NCBI RefSeq assembly: GCF_001544575.2
Contig: NZ_FCNY02000008.1
Coordinates: forward strand, 186,001-250,000
Direction: 5' to 3'
DNA length: 64,000 nt
Source: Caballeronia cordobensis
Lineage (GTDB): Bacteria > Pseudomonadota > Gammaproteobacteria > Burkholderiales > Burkholderiaceae
In this document: positions 24,631 to 32,789 of the stretch, piece after piece
How positions within the stretch are numbered: position 1 is the first letter of the stretch
Layout of the letters: each line of letters opens with the position of its first letter
Notes under the pieces: generated by a model
Told to the model about the DNA's origin: nothing
The model's database searches: none
The model's input: only the letters and a program-made list of their open reading frames with translations
Made by a program: the position numbers and the translations under genes

Positions 24631-25848
24631 ATGAAGCCTGATTTCCTTGAAGGCGTTCGCTTTACCGATCTCACATGGGCCGGAGCAGGTCCGTTCGGCA
24701 CGAAGGTGTTCTCCGATTTCGGCGCTGAAGTGCTGAAGATCGAAAGCACCACGCGCCTCGATTCAGTGCGCACGGCCGGTCCTTACAAGGATGGCGTCTT
24801 CGGACTAAACCGCAGCGGTTACTTTGCGTCGCGCAACACGGGCAAGAAAAGCATTTCGCTGAACCTGAAGACCGAGGAAGGCAAGCGCATCGTGCGCGAG
24901 CTGGTCGCAAAATCGGATGTCGTGTCGAACAACTTCGGCCCCGGCGCGATGGACCGCTTCGGCTTCGGCTACGAGGCGCTGCGCGAGATCAAGCCCGACA
25001 TCATTTATCTGTCGATGCCGATGTACGGACAGGACGGCCCGCGCGCGAACCTGCTCGGCGTCGGCATGACGATCAGCGCCGTCACGAGCATCATGTGGCA
25101 GACGGCCTATGGTCCCGCCGATCCCGTCGGTCCGGGCACGCATTATCCGGATCACGCCGCGAATCCCTATCACGCGGCGTTCGCGGTGCTCGCCGCGCTC
25201 GCGCATCGGCGCAAGACCGGGCGCGGCATGAAGATCGATCTGTCGCAGGTCGAATCGACGATCAATTTCGTCGGCCCGGCCATCGTCGAGGCGAGCGCAA
25301 CGGGCCGCGAGCCGCCGCAGATCGGCAATCGCAGCCGCAGCCATGCGCCGCACAACATCTTTCGCGCGCGCGGCGACGATCAGTGGGTCGCCGTGGCCGT
25401 CACGGACGACGCGCAGTGGCGCGCGCTCACCGCGATCATCGGGCGCGCGGATCTGGGCGACGATGCCTCGCTTTCCACCGCGGCCGGCCGCCTGGCCGCG
25501 CAGGATCGCGTCGAGCAGGCCGTGTCCGAATGGTGCGCAACGCATTCGCCCGACGAGATCGTGGCCGCGCTGCGCGCGCAACGGATCGCCGTGTCCGAGG
25601 TCGCGCATTCGCGCAGGCTCATCGAAGCCGATCCGCAGCTTGCGCATCGGAACTACTGGCAGCACGTGCAGCATCCGGAGATCGGCGCGGTGCTGCTCAA
25701 CTCGCCGCCGTATCTCATCGACGGCGAGCGCGTCGAGCTTCAGCCGCCGCCGCTGCTCGGCCAGCATACCCGCGAGGTGCTCGGCCGCCTGCTTGGTATG
25801 TCCGGAAAGCAACTGGACGAACTGAACGATCAAGGAGTGTTTTCGTGA
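24631..25848 (+). CDS. CaiB/BaiF CoA-transferase, catalytic subunit
   Basis: 405-residue class III CoA-transferase. The N-terminus has VRFTDLTWAGAGPFGTKVFS and FGAEVLKIES. The conserved Asp174 in HYPDHAANPYHA matches the residue that forms the acyl-anhydride intermediate, and GRGMKIDLSQVES follows. With the upstream Asp-less homologue it probably forms a heteromeric transferase that activates a carboxylic acid, using an acyl-CoA donor. AAGAGGAGA precedes the ATG. Its TGA overlaps the GTG of the thiolase-like gene by 4 bp (GTGA), so the two are translationally coupled. Confidence 0.9.
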   Translation: MKPDFLEGVRFTDLTWAGAGPFGTKVFSDFGAEVLKIESTTRLDSVRTAGPYKDGVFGLNRSGYFASRNTGKKSISLNLKTEEGKRIVRELVAKSDVVSNNFGPGAMDRFGFGYEALREIKPDIIYLSMPMYGQDGPRANLLGVGMTISAVTSIMWQTAYGPADPVGPGTHYPDHAANPYHAAFAVLAALAHRRKTGRGMKIDLSQVESTINFVGPAIVEASATGREPPQIGNRSRSHAPHNIFRARGDDQWVAVAVTDDAQWRALTAIIGRADLGDDASLSTAAGRLAAQDRVEQAVSEWCATHSPDEIVAALRAQRIAVSEVAHSRRLIEADPQLAHRNYWQHVQHPEIGAVLLNSPPYLIDGERVELQPPPLLGQHTREVLGRLLGMSGKQLDELNDQGVFS

Positions 25849-27029
25849 GCGAGTGGAAAGCGGCAAGCCCGTCGAAAGCGCTGCGCCGGGCGGCAGCGGT
25901 GGTCGGCGTCGGCCATTCGGACTGGGTGGGCGACTGGAAGCGCGTGCGCGGCGGCGAGAAGCCGACCGATAGCTACGGCTACGGCGCGATCGCGCTGCGC
26001 CAGGCGCTCGACGACGCGGGCATCGGCAAGGATGAAATCGACGGTCTCATCGTCGGTCCGACGACGGCCTACGAGCGGATGTCGGAAGTGCTCGGCATCG
26101 ATCCGCGCTGGGGCGATCAGGCCGATGCGGTACTGTCGGTCGCTCAGGCGGTGACGGCGATTCAGGCAGGCCTCGCGGAGACGGTCGCCCTCGTCTACGG
26201 CAACGATCAGCGCTCGGCGCAGATCCAGTACGGCGGCCCGCAGGCAATGGGCGGCGATGCGTTTCTCTCGTACGTGTATCACTCGCCATGGGGCCTCACC
26301 TCGCAAGGCGCGCTGTATGCGCTGACGTTCCGCGCCTTCTGCGAGGCACGCGGCTTCGAGCCCGATGACCTCGGGCACGTGGCGGTCGCGCAGCGCGCGT
26401 GGTCCTCCATGAATCCGAACGCGGTGATGCGCAAGCGGATCACGCTCGACGAATACCGCGAGGCCAAGTACATCTGCGAGCCGCTGCGCCTGTACGACTA
26501 CTGCATGATCAACGACGGCGGCGTCGCGCTGATCGTCACGACGGCCGAGCGGGCGGCGCGCTTCAAAAAGCCGCCCGTGTATATCGAGGCGATCGGGCGG
26601 CGCGATCTGAACCGCGGCGCCACCAGCCTCGAACCGCGCCTGACCGACTTCTACCTGTCCGCGCAGCAGGACTGCGCACGTCAGGCCTACGAGATGGCCG
26701 GTTTTGGCCCGAAAGACATGGACCTGTTCCAGGTGTACGACAGCTTCTCCGTGCATGTGCCGCTCGCGCTCGAAGGTTACGGCTATTGCGCGGTCGGCGA
26801 CGTCGGGCGGTTCCTGCGCGAAGAGGGCATCGGGCCGGGCGGCAAGCTGCCGACCAATACGGGCGGCGGGCACTTGTCGGAGACCTATATGCAGGGCTGG
26901 GCGCATCAGATCGAATGCGTGCGCCAGGTGCGCGGCGAATGCGGCGAGCGTCAGATCGACGATTGCCGGCACGCGCACTACACATCCGATGTCGCCGGCA
27001 AGGCCGTTTCGATCATCTATAGCCGATAG
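25845..27029 (+). CDS. Thiolase-fold protein lacking the active-site Cys (Ltp2-like aldolase candidate)
   Basis: 394-residue thiolase-superfamily protein of the SCP-x/lipid-transfer type. The C-terminus has the typical TNTGGGHLSETYMQGWAHQ segment and a GxGGKLPT block. The usual nucleophilic Cys near residue 90 is absent: the region reads QADAVLSVAQAVTAIQ. In the Ltp2 family such Cys-less proteins act with a DUF35 partner as retro-aldolases that remove acetyl- or propionyl-CoA from a beta-hydroxyacyl-CoA. The next gene encodes exactly such a DUF35 protein, which supports that role. The start GTG overlaps the preceding stop, with AGGAG seven bases upstream. Confidence 0.85.
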   Translation: MSEWKAASPSKALRRAAAVVGVGHSDWVGDWKRVRGGEKPTDSYGYGAIALRQALDDAGIGKDEIDGLIVGPTTAYERMSEVLGIDPRWGDQADAVLSVAQAVTAIQAGLAETVALVYGNDQRSAQIQYGGPQAMGGDAFLSYVYHSPWGLTSQGALYALTFRAFCEARGFEPDDLGHVAVAQRAWSSMNPNAVMRKRITLDEYREAKYICEPLRLYDYCMINDGGVALIVTTAERAARFKKPPVYIEAIGRRDLNRGATSLEPRLTDFYLSAQQDCARQAYEMAGFGPKDMDLFQVYDSFSVHVPLALEGYGYCAVGDVGRFLREEGIGPGGKLPTNTGGGHLSETYMQGWAHQIECVRQVRGECGERQIDDCRHAHYTSDVAGKAVSIIYSR

Positions 27030-27037
27030 GAAATCAC

Positions 27038-27472
27038 ATGACTGAGACACCCGCCGAAGCGCCGCGCACGCCGCAACCGGTGATGGGCATGTACGACGCA
27101 CCGATGTGGCAGAGCATCCGCGATGGCGCGCTCAAGCTCCAGCACTGCGCGTCCTGCGACACCGTGCTTTACCCGCCGGGGCCGGTTTGCCCGCACTGCC
27201 TCTCCAGCGAACTCGAATGGCGCGGCGTGTCGGGGCGTGGCACGGTGCTGTCCTGGGTCGTCTTTCACAAGACCTATCTGGACGCATACCCGGCGCCCTA
27301 CAACGTGATTGCGGTACGTCTGGAAGAAGGTGCCGTGCTTGTCTCGAACCTTGAAGCCCCGCTGCCCGAGGGAAGCTGGATCGGCAAGCAAGTCCGCATG
27401 ATCTTCAAGCCGATGCCGGACGGTTTCGTGCTGCCCAAATTCGTGCTGGATACGGACGGGACCCGCTCCTGA
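27038..27472 (+). CDS. DUF35 zinc-ribbon/OB-fold protein (aldolase partner)
   Basis: 144-residue acyl-CoA-associated DUF35 protein. The rubredoxin-like zinc ribbon is complete: LQHCASCDTVLYPPGPVCPHC (two CxxC pairs, at about residues 38-58). The OB fold follows (WRGVSGRGTVLSWVVFHK and YNVIAVRLEEGAVLVSN). DUF35 proteins bind CoA esters and are obligate partners of Cys-less thiolase-fold aldolases. It begins eight bases after the thiolase-like gene and is the last gene of the operon. It is paralogous to the DUF35 gene at 45813. Confidence 0.9.
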   Translation: MTETPAEAPRTPQPVMGMYDAPMWQSIRDGALKLQHCASCDTVLYPPGPVCPHCLSSELEWRGVSGRGTVLSWVVFHKTYLDAYPAPYNVIAVRLEEGAVLVSNLEAPLPEGSWIGKQVRMIFKPMPDGFVLPKFVLDTDGTRS

Positions 27473-27548
27473 GCGAGCGCGCATTCGAGCGTCTGACAAG
27501 GCGGTTCGCGAGCGTTCTGGCGCACGCCGGGTGCGGCTGGCCGAGGAT

Positions 27549-27564
27549 CATATATTTTATTTGC
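27549..27564. promoter_or_regulatory. Island operator 2: degenerate AT-rich half-palindrome
   Basis: CATATATTTTATTTGC matches the right half and the trailing TTTGC of the island palindrome but is poorly symmetric. It lies about 120 bp upstream of the first GntR gene and right after the CoA-transferase operon. Autoregulation of the regulator is the obvious suggestion; the weak match lowers confidence. Confidence 0.4.
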
Positions 27565-27685
27565 CCCTTACAATGTGCTCCTTGCCGGACGGCGAACCGC
27601 TCCGGCAGACACGACAGGCACGGGCCAGCCGCGGATTTGCGCGGCGCGGCCGCGAGCGGACAAGGCAGGACACTCTGGGGTTCAT

Positions 27686-28333
27686 ATGGTGTTTCGAACA
27701 AAGCTGGATCAGGTGGCCGAGCGGCTGAGAGAGCGGATCATCTCGGGCGAGTACCGGCGGGGAGAGAAGCTGAAGCAGGCGGAGATCGCGGAGGAACTCG
27801 GCGTATCGATCACGCCGGTGCGCGAGGCGCTCAAGGCGCTCGAAATGGAGGGCTTTGTGCTGAGCATCCCGCACAAAGGCCTGCTCGTGCCGGAGATAGA
27901 CCGCAAGAGCGTGCGTGAGATCTTCGAGTTGCGCGTGGTGCTGGAGCGCCGGCTCACGGAGTGGGCGCTCGAAAAGATCACGGACAACGAGATCGCCGAG
28001 CTGCGCACGATCCATCGCGAGTTGAGCAAGTTGACGAAGGCGCGCGAGCCGTTCCCGGTGCGTGCGGCCAACGTCCGGTTTCACTTTCGAATCTATGAAA
28101 TCGCCGATCGCCCGCAGACGCTGCAGTTCGTCCGGGTGTTATGGGCCAAGTATCCGTTCAACTTCCACGACGACCAGGCAGCCCGCTTCAAGCAACTGCT
28201 GCACGAGCACGAAGAGATTCTGCGCCGGCTCGAAGAAGGCGATCGTGCCGGCGCGCTGGCGGCGATGGTCGAGCACATCGAGGCCGGCTGGCATCGTGTG
28301 GAGAAGAACGCCACGGAACCGGCGAAAGAATGA
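27686..28333 (+). CDS. GntR-family (FCD-type) transcriptional regulator 1
   Basis: 215-residue regulator. The winged helix at about 7-70 contains LRERIISGEY and the recognition region ELGVSITPVREALKALEMEG. The FCD ligand domain (about 80-205) shows FELRVVLERRL, VRFHFRIYEIA, LHEHEEIL and EHIEAGW, whose histidines suggest a metal site. Over the first 53 aligned residues (KLDQ to GFV) it matches the regulator at 50311 at 48 positions, with an identical recognition helix, so both should bind the same DNA. The ATG at 27686 is where homology starts; only CTGGGG precedes it. It probably senses a pathway acid or CoA ester. Confidence 0.92.
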   Translation: MVFRTKLDQVAERLRERIISGEYRRGEKLKQAEIAEELGVSITPVREALKALEMEGFVLSIPHKGLLVPEIDRKSVREIFELRVVLERRLTEWALEKITDNEIAELRTIHRELSKLTKAREPFPVRAANVRFHFRIYEIADRPQTLQFVRVLWAKYPFNFHDDQAARFKQLLHEHEEILRRLEEGDRAGALAAMVEHIEAGWHRVEKNATEPAKE

Positions 28334-28382
28334 CCGCGCCGGAACGGGAAGCTGGACCTTTTCCAGGAGACGCAGGGCAACC

Positions 28383-29162
28383 ATGAGCACTTCTCGCAAT
28401 CCCGTTTCACCTCTCGGCGCGCCGGGCGCGCGCCGCACGCTGATCGTGACCGGCGGCTCGCGCGGCATCGGCGCGGCCGTCTCGCGGGGCGCCGCGCGCA
28501 GCGGCTATCGCGTCTGCATCAATTATCGCAATGGGGTGGAGGCCGCCGAACGGCTCGCCGACGAGATCGTGTCCTCGGGCGGCGACGCATTCGCGTGGCA
28601 AGCCGATACGTCCGACGAGCGCGCCGTCGTCGCCATGTTCGACGAGGTCGCGCGACGCTATGGCCCGCTGACCGATCTCGTCAACAATGCGGGCGTGAGC
28701 GGCGGCTCGACCCGTCTCGCGGACCTCGACGTCTCCGCGCTGCAGGAAACCCTCGCCGTCAATGTGATGGGCTATTTCCTCTGTTGCCGTGAAGCCGTGC
28801 GATGCATGTCGACGGAGCGCGGCGGCGCGGGCGGGCGCATCGTCAACGTATCGTCGGTGGCGGCTGCGCACGGATCGGCGGGCCGGCGCGTGCACTATGC
28901 GGCATCGAAAGGCGCGGTCAATTCGCTGACCATCGGCCTCGCGAAGGAAGTGGCGCGCGAGGGCATCCGCGTGAATGCGGTTTCTCCGGGCCTCGTGTAC
29001 ACCGATTTCAACGAACCCGGACGCATCGAGCGTCTCGCGGACGAAGTTCCGATCGGACGCGGCGGATCGCCGGAGGAGATCGCCAACGCGATTCTCTGGC
29101 TGCTGAACGACGACGCGGGGTATGTGCTGAGCGCCAACCTGGTGGTGTCGGGCGGCCGGTAG
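28383..29162 (+). CDS. SDR-family oxidoreductase
   Basis: 259-residue classical short-chain dehydrogenase/reductase, FabG-like. The nucleotide-binding motif GGSRGIG is near residue 24. VNNAGVSGG, the serine of NVSSVAAAHG and the YAASK active-site motif are all present, and VNAVSPGLVYTDF follows. Length is normal. GGAGACGCAGG precedes the ATG. It follows the GntR gene by 49 bp and is probably co-transcribed with it. It would oxidise a hydroxyl group or reduce a ketone; cofactor and substrate are not resolved from the sequence. Confidence 0.9.
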   Translation: MSTSRNPVSPLGAPGARRTLIVTGGSRGIGAAVSRGAARSGYRVCINYRNGVEAAERLADEIVSSGGDAFAWQADTSDERAVVAMFDEVARRYGPLTDLVNNAGVSGGSTRLADLDVSALQETLAVNVMGYFLCCREAVRCMSTERGGAGGRIVNVSSVAAAHGSAGRRVHYAASKGAVNSLTIGLAKEVAREGIRVNAVSPGLVYTDFNEPGRIERLADEVPIGRGGSPEEIANAILWLLNDDAGYVLSANLVVSGGR

Positions 29163-29280
29163 TCACATCGGGGAAATCTTCCCGAACTGATTCGGATAAC
29201 AAACTGTTTTGCGTCGCCTGGACGACGATGAGAGCGTCGGTGCAAACCCTCGTTCGACAGAAGCGCGTTGTCCGGATGGA

Positions 29281-29297
29281 AAATATAATTTATATTT
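29281..29297. promoter_or_regulatory. Island operator 3: AAATATAA-T-TTATATTT palindrome
   Basis: Perfect 17-bp palindrome with 8-bp arms, followed by GCG, about 66 bp upstream of the MFS transporter start. It is the most symmetric copy of the island motif and lies in a 200-bp gap without a gene. Confidence 0.65.
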
Positions 29298-29362
29298 GCG
29301 ACATCACTTTCAGGAATCGCGTTGCCGGCCAGCGAAGCCCGGCAAGCAAAAAGGAGACGATT

Positions 29363-30670
29363 GTGCGCTGGAGATCTCGCTACTGGGTGTATCTGATGCT
29401 GTTCGCGCTCGCCGCGATCAACTATCTGGATCGCGTCGCGCTGTCCGTGTCGGCCGGCCACGTCCAGGCGGCGCTGGGCATCGACAAGGTTCAGCTCGGC
29501 TATCTGTTTTCTTCCTTTCTCTGGGGTTACACGCTCTGCCTGATCCCGATGGGCCTGCTCATCGACCGATTCGGCTCGCGCTCGGTGACGGCCTTCAGCA
29601 TGGCGCTCTGGTCCGCCGCGACCGCGCTGACCGGCGCGGCCACATCGATGGGCGGCGTCGTCGCCGCGCGCGTGGTGATGGGTGTCGGCGAATCGTGCTG
29701 CTATCCGGCGGCTTCGCGGATCATCCGCGAATGGGTGCCGAGCAGCGAGCGCGGCACTGCGATGACGGTGTTCAACTCGGGCGCGTACTTCGGTCCGGCG
29801 CTGGGTGCGGTGGGCTTGTCCTGGCTCGTATCGGTGCTCGACTGGCGCATCTCGTTCGCCATCTGCGGTCTCGTGGGTTTCGTGTGGCTGGCCGTGTGGC
29901 TCGCATTTTTCCGTCAGCCCGAAGAGGCCTCGTGGATTTCCGATGAAGAGCGCGAAACGATTCGCCGCGAGCGCGAGACCGTATCGCAAGCGCAGGCGGT
30001 CGCGTCGCAGCCGATCGGGCTGAGCCGCATCATCGCGAGCCGCACGATGTGGGGCCTCATGCTCACGCAGGGCGCGGGCGCCTACACGCAATATCTGTTT
30101 CTGACGTGGCTGCCGAACTACCTGCAGGCTGAACGCGGCATGACGCTGCTCAAGAGCGGCACCGTGATGGCGCTGCCGTACATCGGATCGATCGTTGTTT
30201 CCGTGGCGCTCGGCATGTTGAGCGACCGCCTGCTGACGGCGCGCGCGGTGGAAGCGGGACGCCGGCGCATCGTGCTCGGCTCCGTCGTGCTAGGCGGCGC
30301 GGTCATCCTGTTCGTGCCCTGGGTGTCCAGCATCGAAGGCATTCTGCTGCTCATCACGATGGCGCTGGGCAGTGTCGCGACGGGCAACGCGCTCAACATC
30401 ACGCTGCTCGGCGACCTGTTGCGCTCGAAGGCCGATCTCGGCCGCGCGACGGGCCTGCTGCTGATCGGCGGAAACGTGTTCGGCTTCCTCGCACCGATCG
30501 TGACCGGCTATGTGGTGCAGGCGACCGGGCGATTCGACACCGCGTTCGCGGCGGCGGGCGGCCTGCTCGTGATGGGCGCGCTGTCATCGTGGTTTCTCAC
30601 GCGTTCGCCGATCGGCGAGCGTCCCGGCGCGGCGCTGCAAGGCGATGTGACGGGGCAGATCGGAGGCTGA
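29363..30670 (+). CDS. MFS transporter, ACS (anion:cation symporter) type
   Basis: 435-residue, 12-helix transporter. Helix 1 (YWVYLMLFALAAINYLDRVALS) and the later RFGSRSVTAFSMALWS and GVGESCCYPAASRIIREW blocks are characteristic of the ACS family, which imports organic anions such as glucarate, phthalate or tartrate. The GTG at 29363 is chosen because AAGGAGACGATT precedes it at ideal spacing, and the membrane core then begins six residues in. It is followed two bases later by an amidohydrolase gene, so uptake and first hydrolysis may be coupled. It probably carries the island's substrate or a related acid. Confidence 0.9.
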   Translation: MRWRSRYWVYLMLFALAAINYLDRVALSVSAGHVQAALGIDKVQLGYLFSSFLWGYTLCLIPMGLLIDRFGSRSVTAFSMALWSAATALTGAATSMGGVVAARVVMGVGESCCYPAASRIIREWVPSSERGTAMTVFNSGAYFGPALGAVGLSWLVSVLDWRISFAICGLVGFVWLAVWLAFFRQPEEASWISDEERETIRRERETVSQAQAVASQPIGLSRIIASRTMWGLMLTQGAGAYTQYLFLTWLPNYLQAERGMTLLKSGTVMALPYIGSIVVSVALGMLSDRLLTARAVEAGRRRIVLGSVVLGGAVILFVPWVSSIEGILLLITMALGSVATGNALNITLLGDLLRSKADLGRATGLLLIGGNVFGFLAPIVTGYVVQATGRFDTAFAAAGGLLVMGALSSWFLTRSPIGERPGAALQGDVTGQIGG

Positions 30671-30671
30671 C

Positions 30672-31724
30672 ATGAACGAACCGCTCACCGCGCCGCGCGA
30701 CATCGCGAAGGCTGCGCCGCACATTGCGATACGCCCGGAATGGCTGGCGCTTCGCACCGAACCGGCACTGGAACCCGACCTGCCGATCATCGATGCGCAC
30801 CATCATCTGTGGGAGTTTGCGGACAAGCGTTATCGCTCGCGGGATCTGCTCGACGATCTCGCGAGCGGTCACAATGTCCGCGCGACGGTGTTCGTCGAAT
30901 GCAAGACGCACTACGACACCGATGGCCCGGAAGAACGCGCGTCGGCGGGTGAAATGCGCTTCGCATTGGCCGAAGCGCGCGAGGCCGAGGCGCTCGGCAC
31001 CTTCACGCGCGTCGGGGCCGCGTTCGTCGGCAACGTGGATCTGACGCTCGGGGCGGCGGCGGGGCCGGCGCTCGATCACCTGATCGACGTGTCGGAAGGG
31101 CGCTTGCGCAGCATCCGCAATATCGCCGTGTGGCACGCCAACCCGGACGTGCGTCCATCGGCCGCGACGCCGCCGGCCAGGCTGCTGCTCGATCCGTCGT
31201 TTCAGGCCGGCATTGCGCAGTTGGCGCCGCGCCAGCTTGCATTCGATGCATGGCTGATTCACACGCAACTGCCCGAGCTATGTCAGCTAGCGGACAAATT
31301 CGGCGATACGCCGATCGTGCTCAATCACGTCGGCGGCCCGCTGGCGCTCGGGCCGTACCGCGGGCACCGCGACGCAGTGTTCGCGGCATGGCGCGATGAC
31401 ATGGCGCGGCTGTCGAGCTACGCGAATGTGCACGTGAAGCTGGGCGGCTTCGGCATGCCGCTCTTCGGCTTCGACTTTGAGAGAACGGCGCTGCCGCCTG
31501 ATTCCGCATCGGTGGCCGAGGCGATCCGGCCGTATGTCGAGACTTGCATCGAGACGTTTGGCGCTTCGCGCTGCATGTTCGAGAGCAATTTCCCGGTGGA
31601 CAAGGGCTGTTTCGGCTACGGCATCGCGTGGAATGCCTACAAGCGCGTGACGGCGAATCTGCCTGCGTCAGACCGCGCTGCGTTGTTTCACGATACCGCG
31701 GCCCGCTTCTACCGTATCCGATAA
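30672..31724 (+). CDS. Amidohydrolase-2 family metal-dependent hydrolase
   Basis: 350-residue TIM-barrel hydrolase. The metal motif appears as IIDAHHHLWEF (His43 and His45), with LNHVGGPL, a KLGGFGMPLFGF strand and FESNFPVDKG near the C-terminus supplying the final Asp. This subgroup includes lactonases such as fuconolactonase and rhamnonolactonase, and decarboxylases. Lactone hydrolysis is therefore a reasonable guess given the SMP-30 lactonase homologues nearby, but the substrate is open. CGGAGG precedes the ATG, and the gene is coupled to the MFS gene upstream. Confidence 0.85.
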   Translation: MNEPLTAPRDIAKAAPHIAIRPEWLALRTEPALEPDLPIIDAHHHLWEFADKRYRSRDLLDDLASGHNVRATVFVECKTHYDTDGPEERASAGEMRFALAEAREAEALGTFTRVGAAFVGNVDLTLGAAAGPALDHLIDVSEGRLRSIRNIAVWHANPDVRPSAATPPARLLLDPSFQAGIAQLAPRQLAFDAWLIHTQLPELCQLADKFGDTPIVLNHVGGPLALGPYRGHRDAVFAAWRDDMARLSSYANVHVKLGGFGMPLFGFDFERTALPPDSASVAEAIRPYVETCIETFGASRCMFESNFPVDKGCFGYGIAWNAYKRVTANLPASDRAALFHDTAARFYRIR

Positions 31725-31768
31725 GGCGGCGCACGCAGAATTCGCATCGTTTTCAAACATTAAGCATA

Positions 31769-31785
31769 CCGTAATATATATTCGG
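31769..31785. promoter_or_regulatory. Island operator 4: AATATATATT palindrome
   Basis: A perfect 10-bp core AATATATATT (31773-31782) lies inside a longer repeat CCG...CGG with one mismatched pair, about 40 bp before the MBL hydrolase GTG. It is a looser match to the island motif, but it has the same position and base composition in the same kind of gap. Confidence 0.5.
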
Positions 31786-31823
31786 AAGAACGCAACCGAA
31801 GACCGAATGACCAGGAGACAGCA

Positions 31824-32723
31824 GTGCAAGCGCAGAGAATCGGCAACACCGAAATCCGCAAGTTCGACGAAATCAGCCGGCTGCCGCTCGAAGCGCGCTG
31901 GTTGTTCCCGTCGATCGACGAAGCCATTGTCGAAGCCAATCGCGACTGGCTCGGCCCGAACCTCGTCGAACCGGGCTCGACCCGGCTGTACATGAGCTTT
32001 CATAGTTACGTCATCCGCACGCGGCATCACACCATTCTCGTGGATGCCTGCAACGGCAATCACAAGCAGCGGCCGTCGATGCCCGCCTGGAACGACCTGA
32101 ACACGCCCTATCTGGCCAATCTCGCCGCGATCGGTGTGGAGCCGGAAGAGATCGACATCGTGCTCTGCACGCACCTGCACGCCGATCACGTCGGCTGGAA
32201 CACGCGGCTCGAAAACGGCCGCTGGGTGCCGACCTTTCCGAACGCGCGTTACCTGATGGCGCGCGTCGAATTCGAATATCTGTTCGATCAGCATCGCAGG
32301 CATCCGGAAACGCCGGTCAATCGCGGTTCGTTCGAGGACAGCGTGCTGCCCATCCACGAGCACGGACGCGCCGATCTGGTCGAGCTCGATCATGTGGTCG
32401 AACGCGAACTGGGCGAGGGCGTCTGGCTCTCGCCCGCCTGCGGCCATACGCCGGGCCACGTATTCGTGAATGTCGGCGACCACGGCCGCGAGCGCGCCGT
32501 GTTCACCGGGGACGTGATCCATCACCCGATCCAGTTCGCCGATCCGTCGCTGACGAATCTCGCCGATTTCGACGCGAAGCAGGCCCACGACACCCGGCTC
32601 GCGCTGATGCACCGCTATGCGGATACCGACACGCTGTTGCTGACCGGGCATTTCCCGTCGCCGACGGCCGGCCGCATCGTCAGTCACGGCGACCGGTTCC
32701 GCTTCGCTTTCGACGGCAAATGA
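31824..32723 (+). CDS. MBL-fold metallo-hydrolase
   Basis: 299-residue metallo-beta-lactamase-fold hydrolase. The dinuclear zinc motif HxHxDH is complete: His117, His119, Asp121 and His122 in CTHLHADHVGWN. Further ligands lie in CGHTPGHV and FTGDVIHHP and in the late LLTGHFPSP. The family includes lactonases and N-acyl-homoserine lactone hydrolases. There is no signal peptide, so it is cytoplasmic. The GTG start is supported by AGGAGACAGCA upstream. It heads a unit followed by the Liv-type importer, suggesting it processes an imported ester or lactone. Confidence 0.88.
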   Translation: MQAQRIGNTEIRKFDEISRLPLEARWLFPSIDEAIVEANRDWLGPNLVEPGSTRLYMSFHSYVIRTRHHTILVDACNGNHKQRPSMPAWNDLNTPYLANLAAIGVEPEEIDIVLCTHLHADHVGWNTRLENGRWVPTFPNARYLMARVEFEYLFDQHRRHPETPVNRGSFEDSVLPIHEHGRADLVELDHVVERELGEGVWLSPACGHTPGHVFVNVGDHGRERAVFTGDVIHHPIQFADPSLTNLADFDAKQAHDTRLALMHRYADTDTLLLTGHFPSPTAGRIVSHGDRFRFAFDGK

Positions 32724-32789
32724 ATTAAAGAACGGCCTGAACCGCGGCGGCCGGGCAGGCGGCACGAAAACCATAAAGGAGATATCCGT

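Noticed and set aside
25095-25844. Upstream extension of the thiolase-like gene
   Set aside because: The open frame continues far upstream, but there it is out of frame with the CoA-transferase gene and very Arg-rich. The GTG at 25845 with AGGAG fits better.
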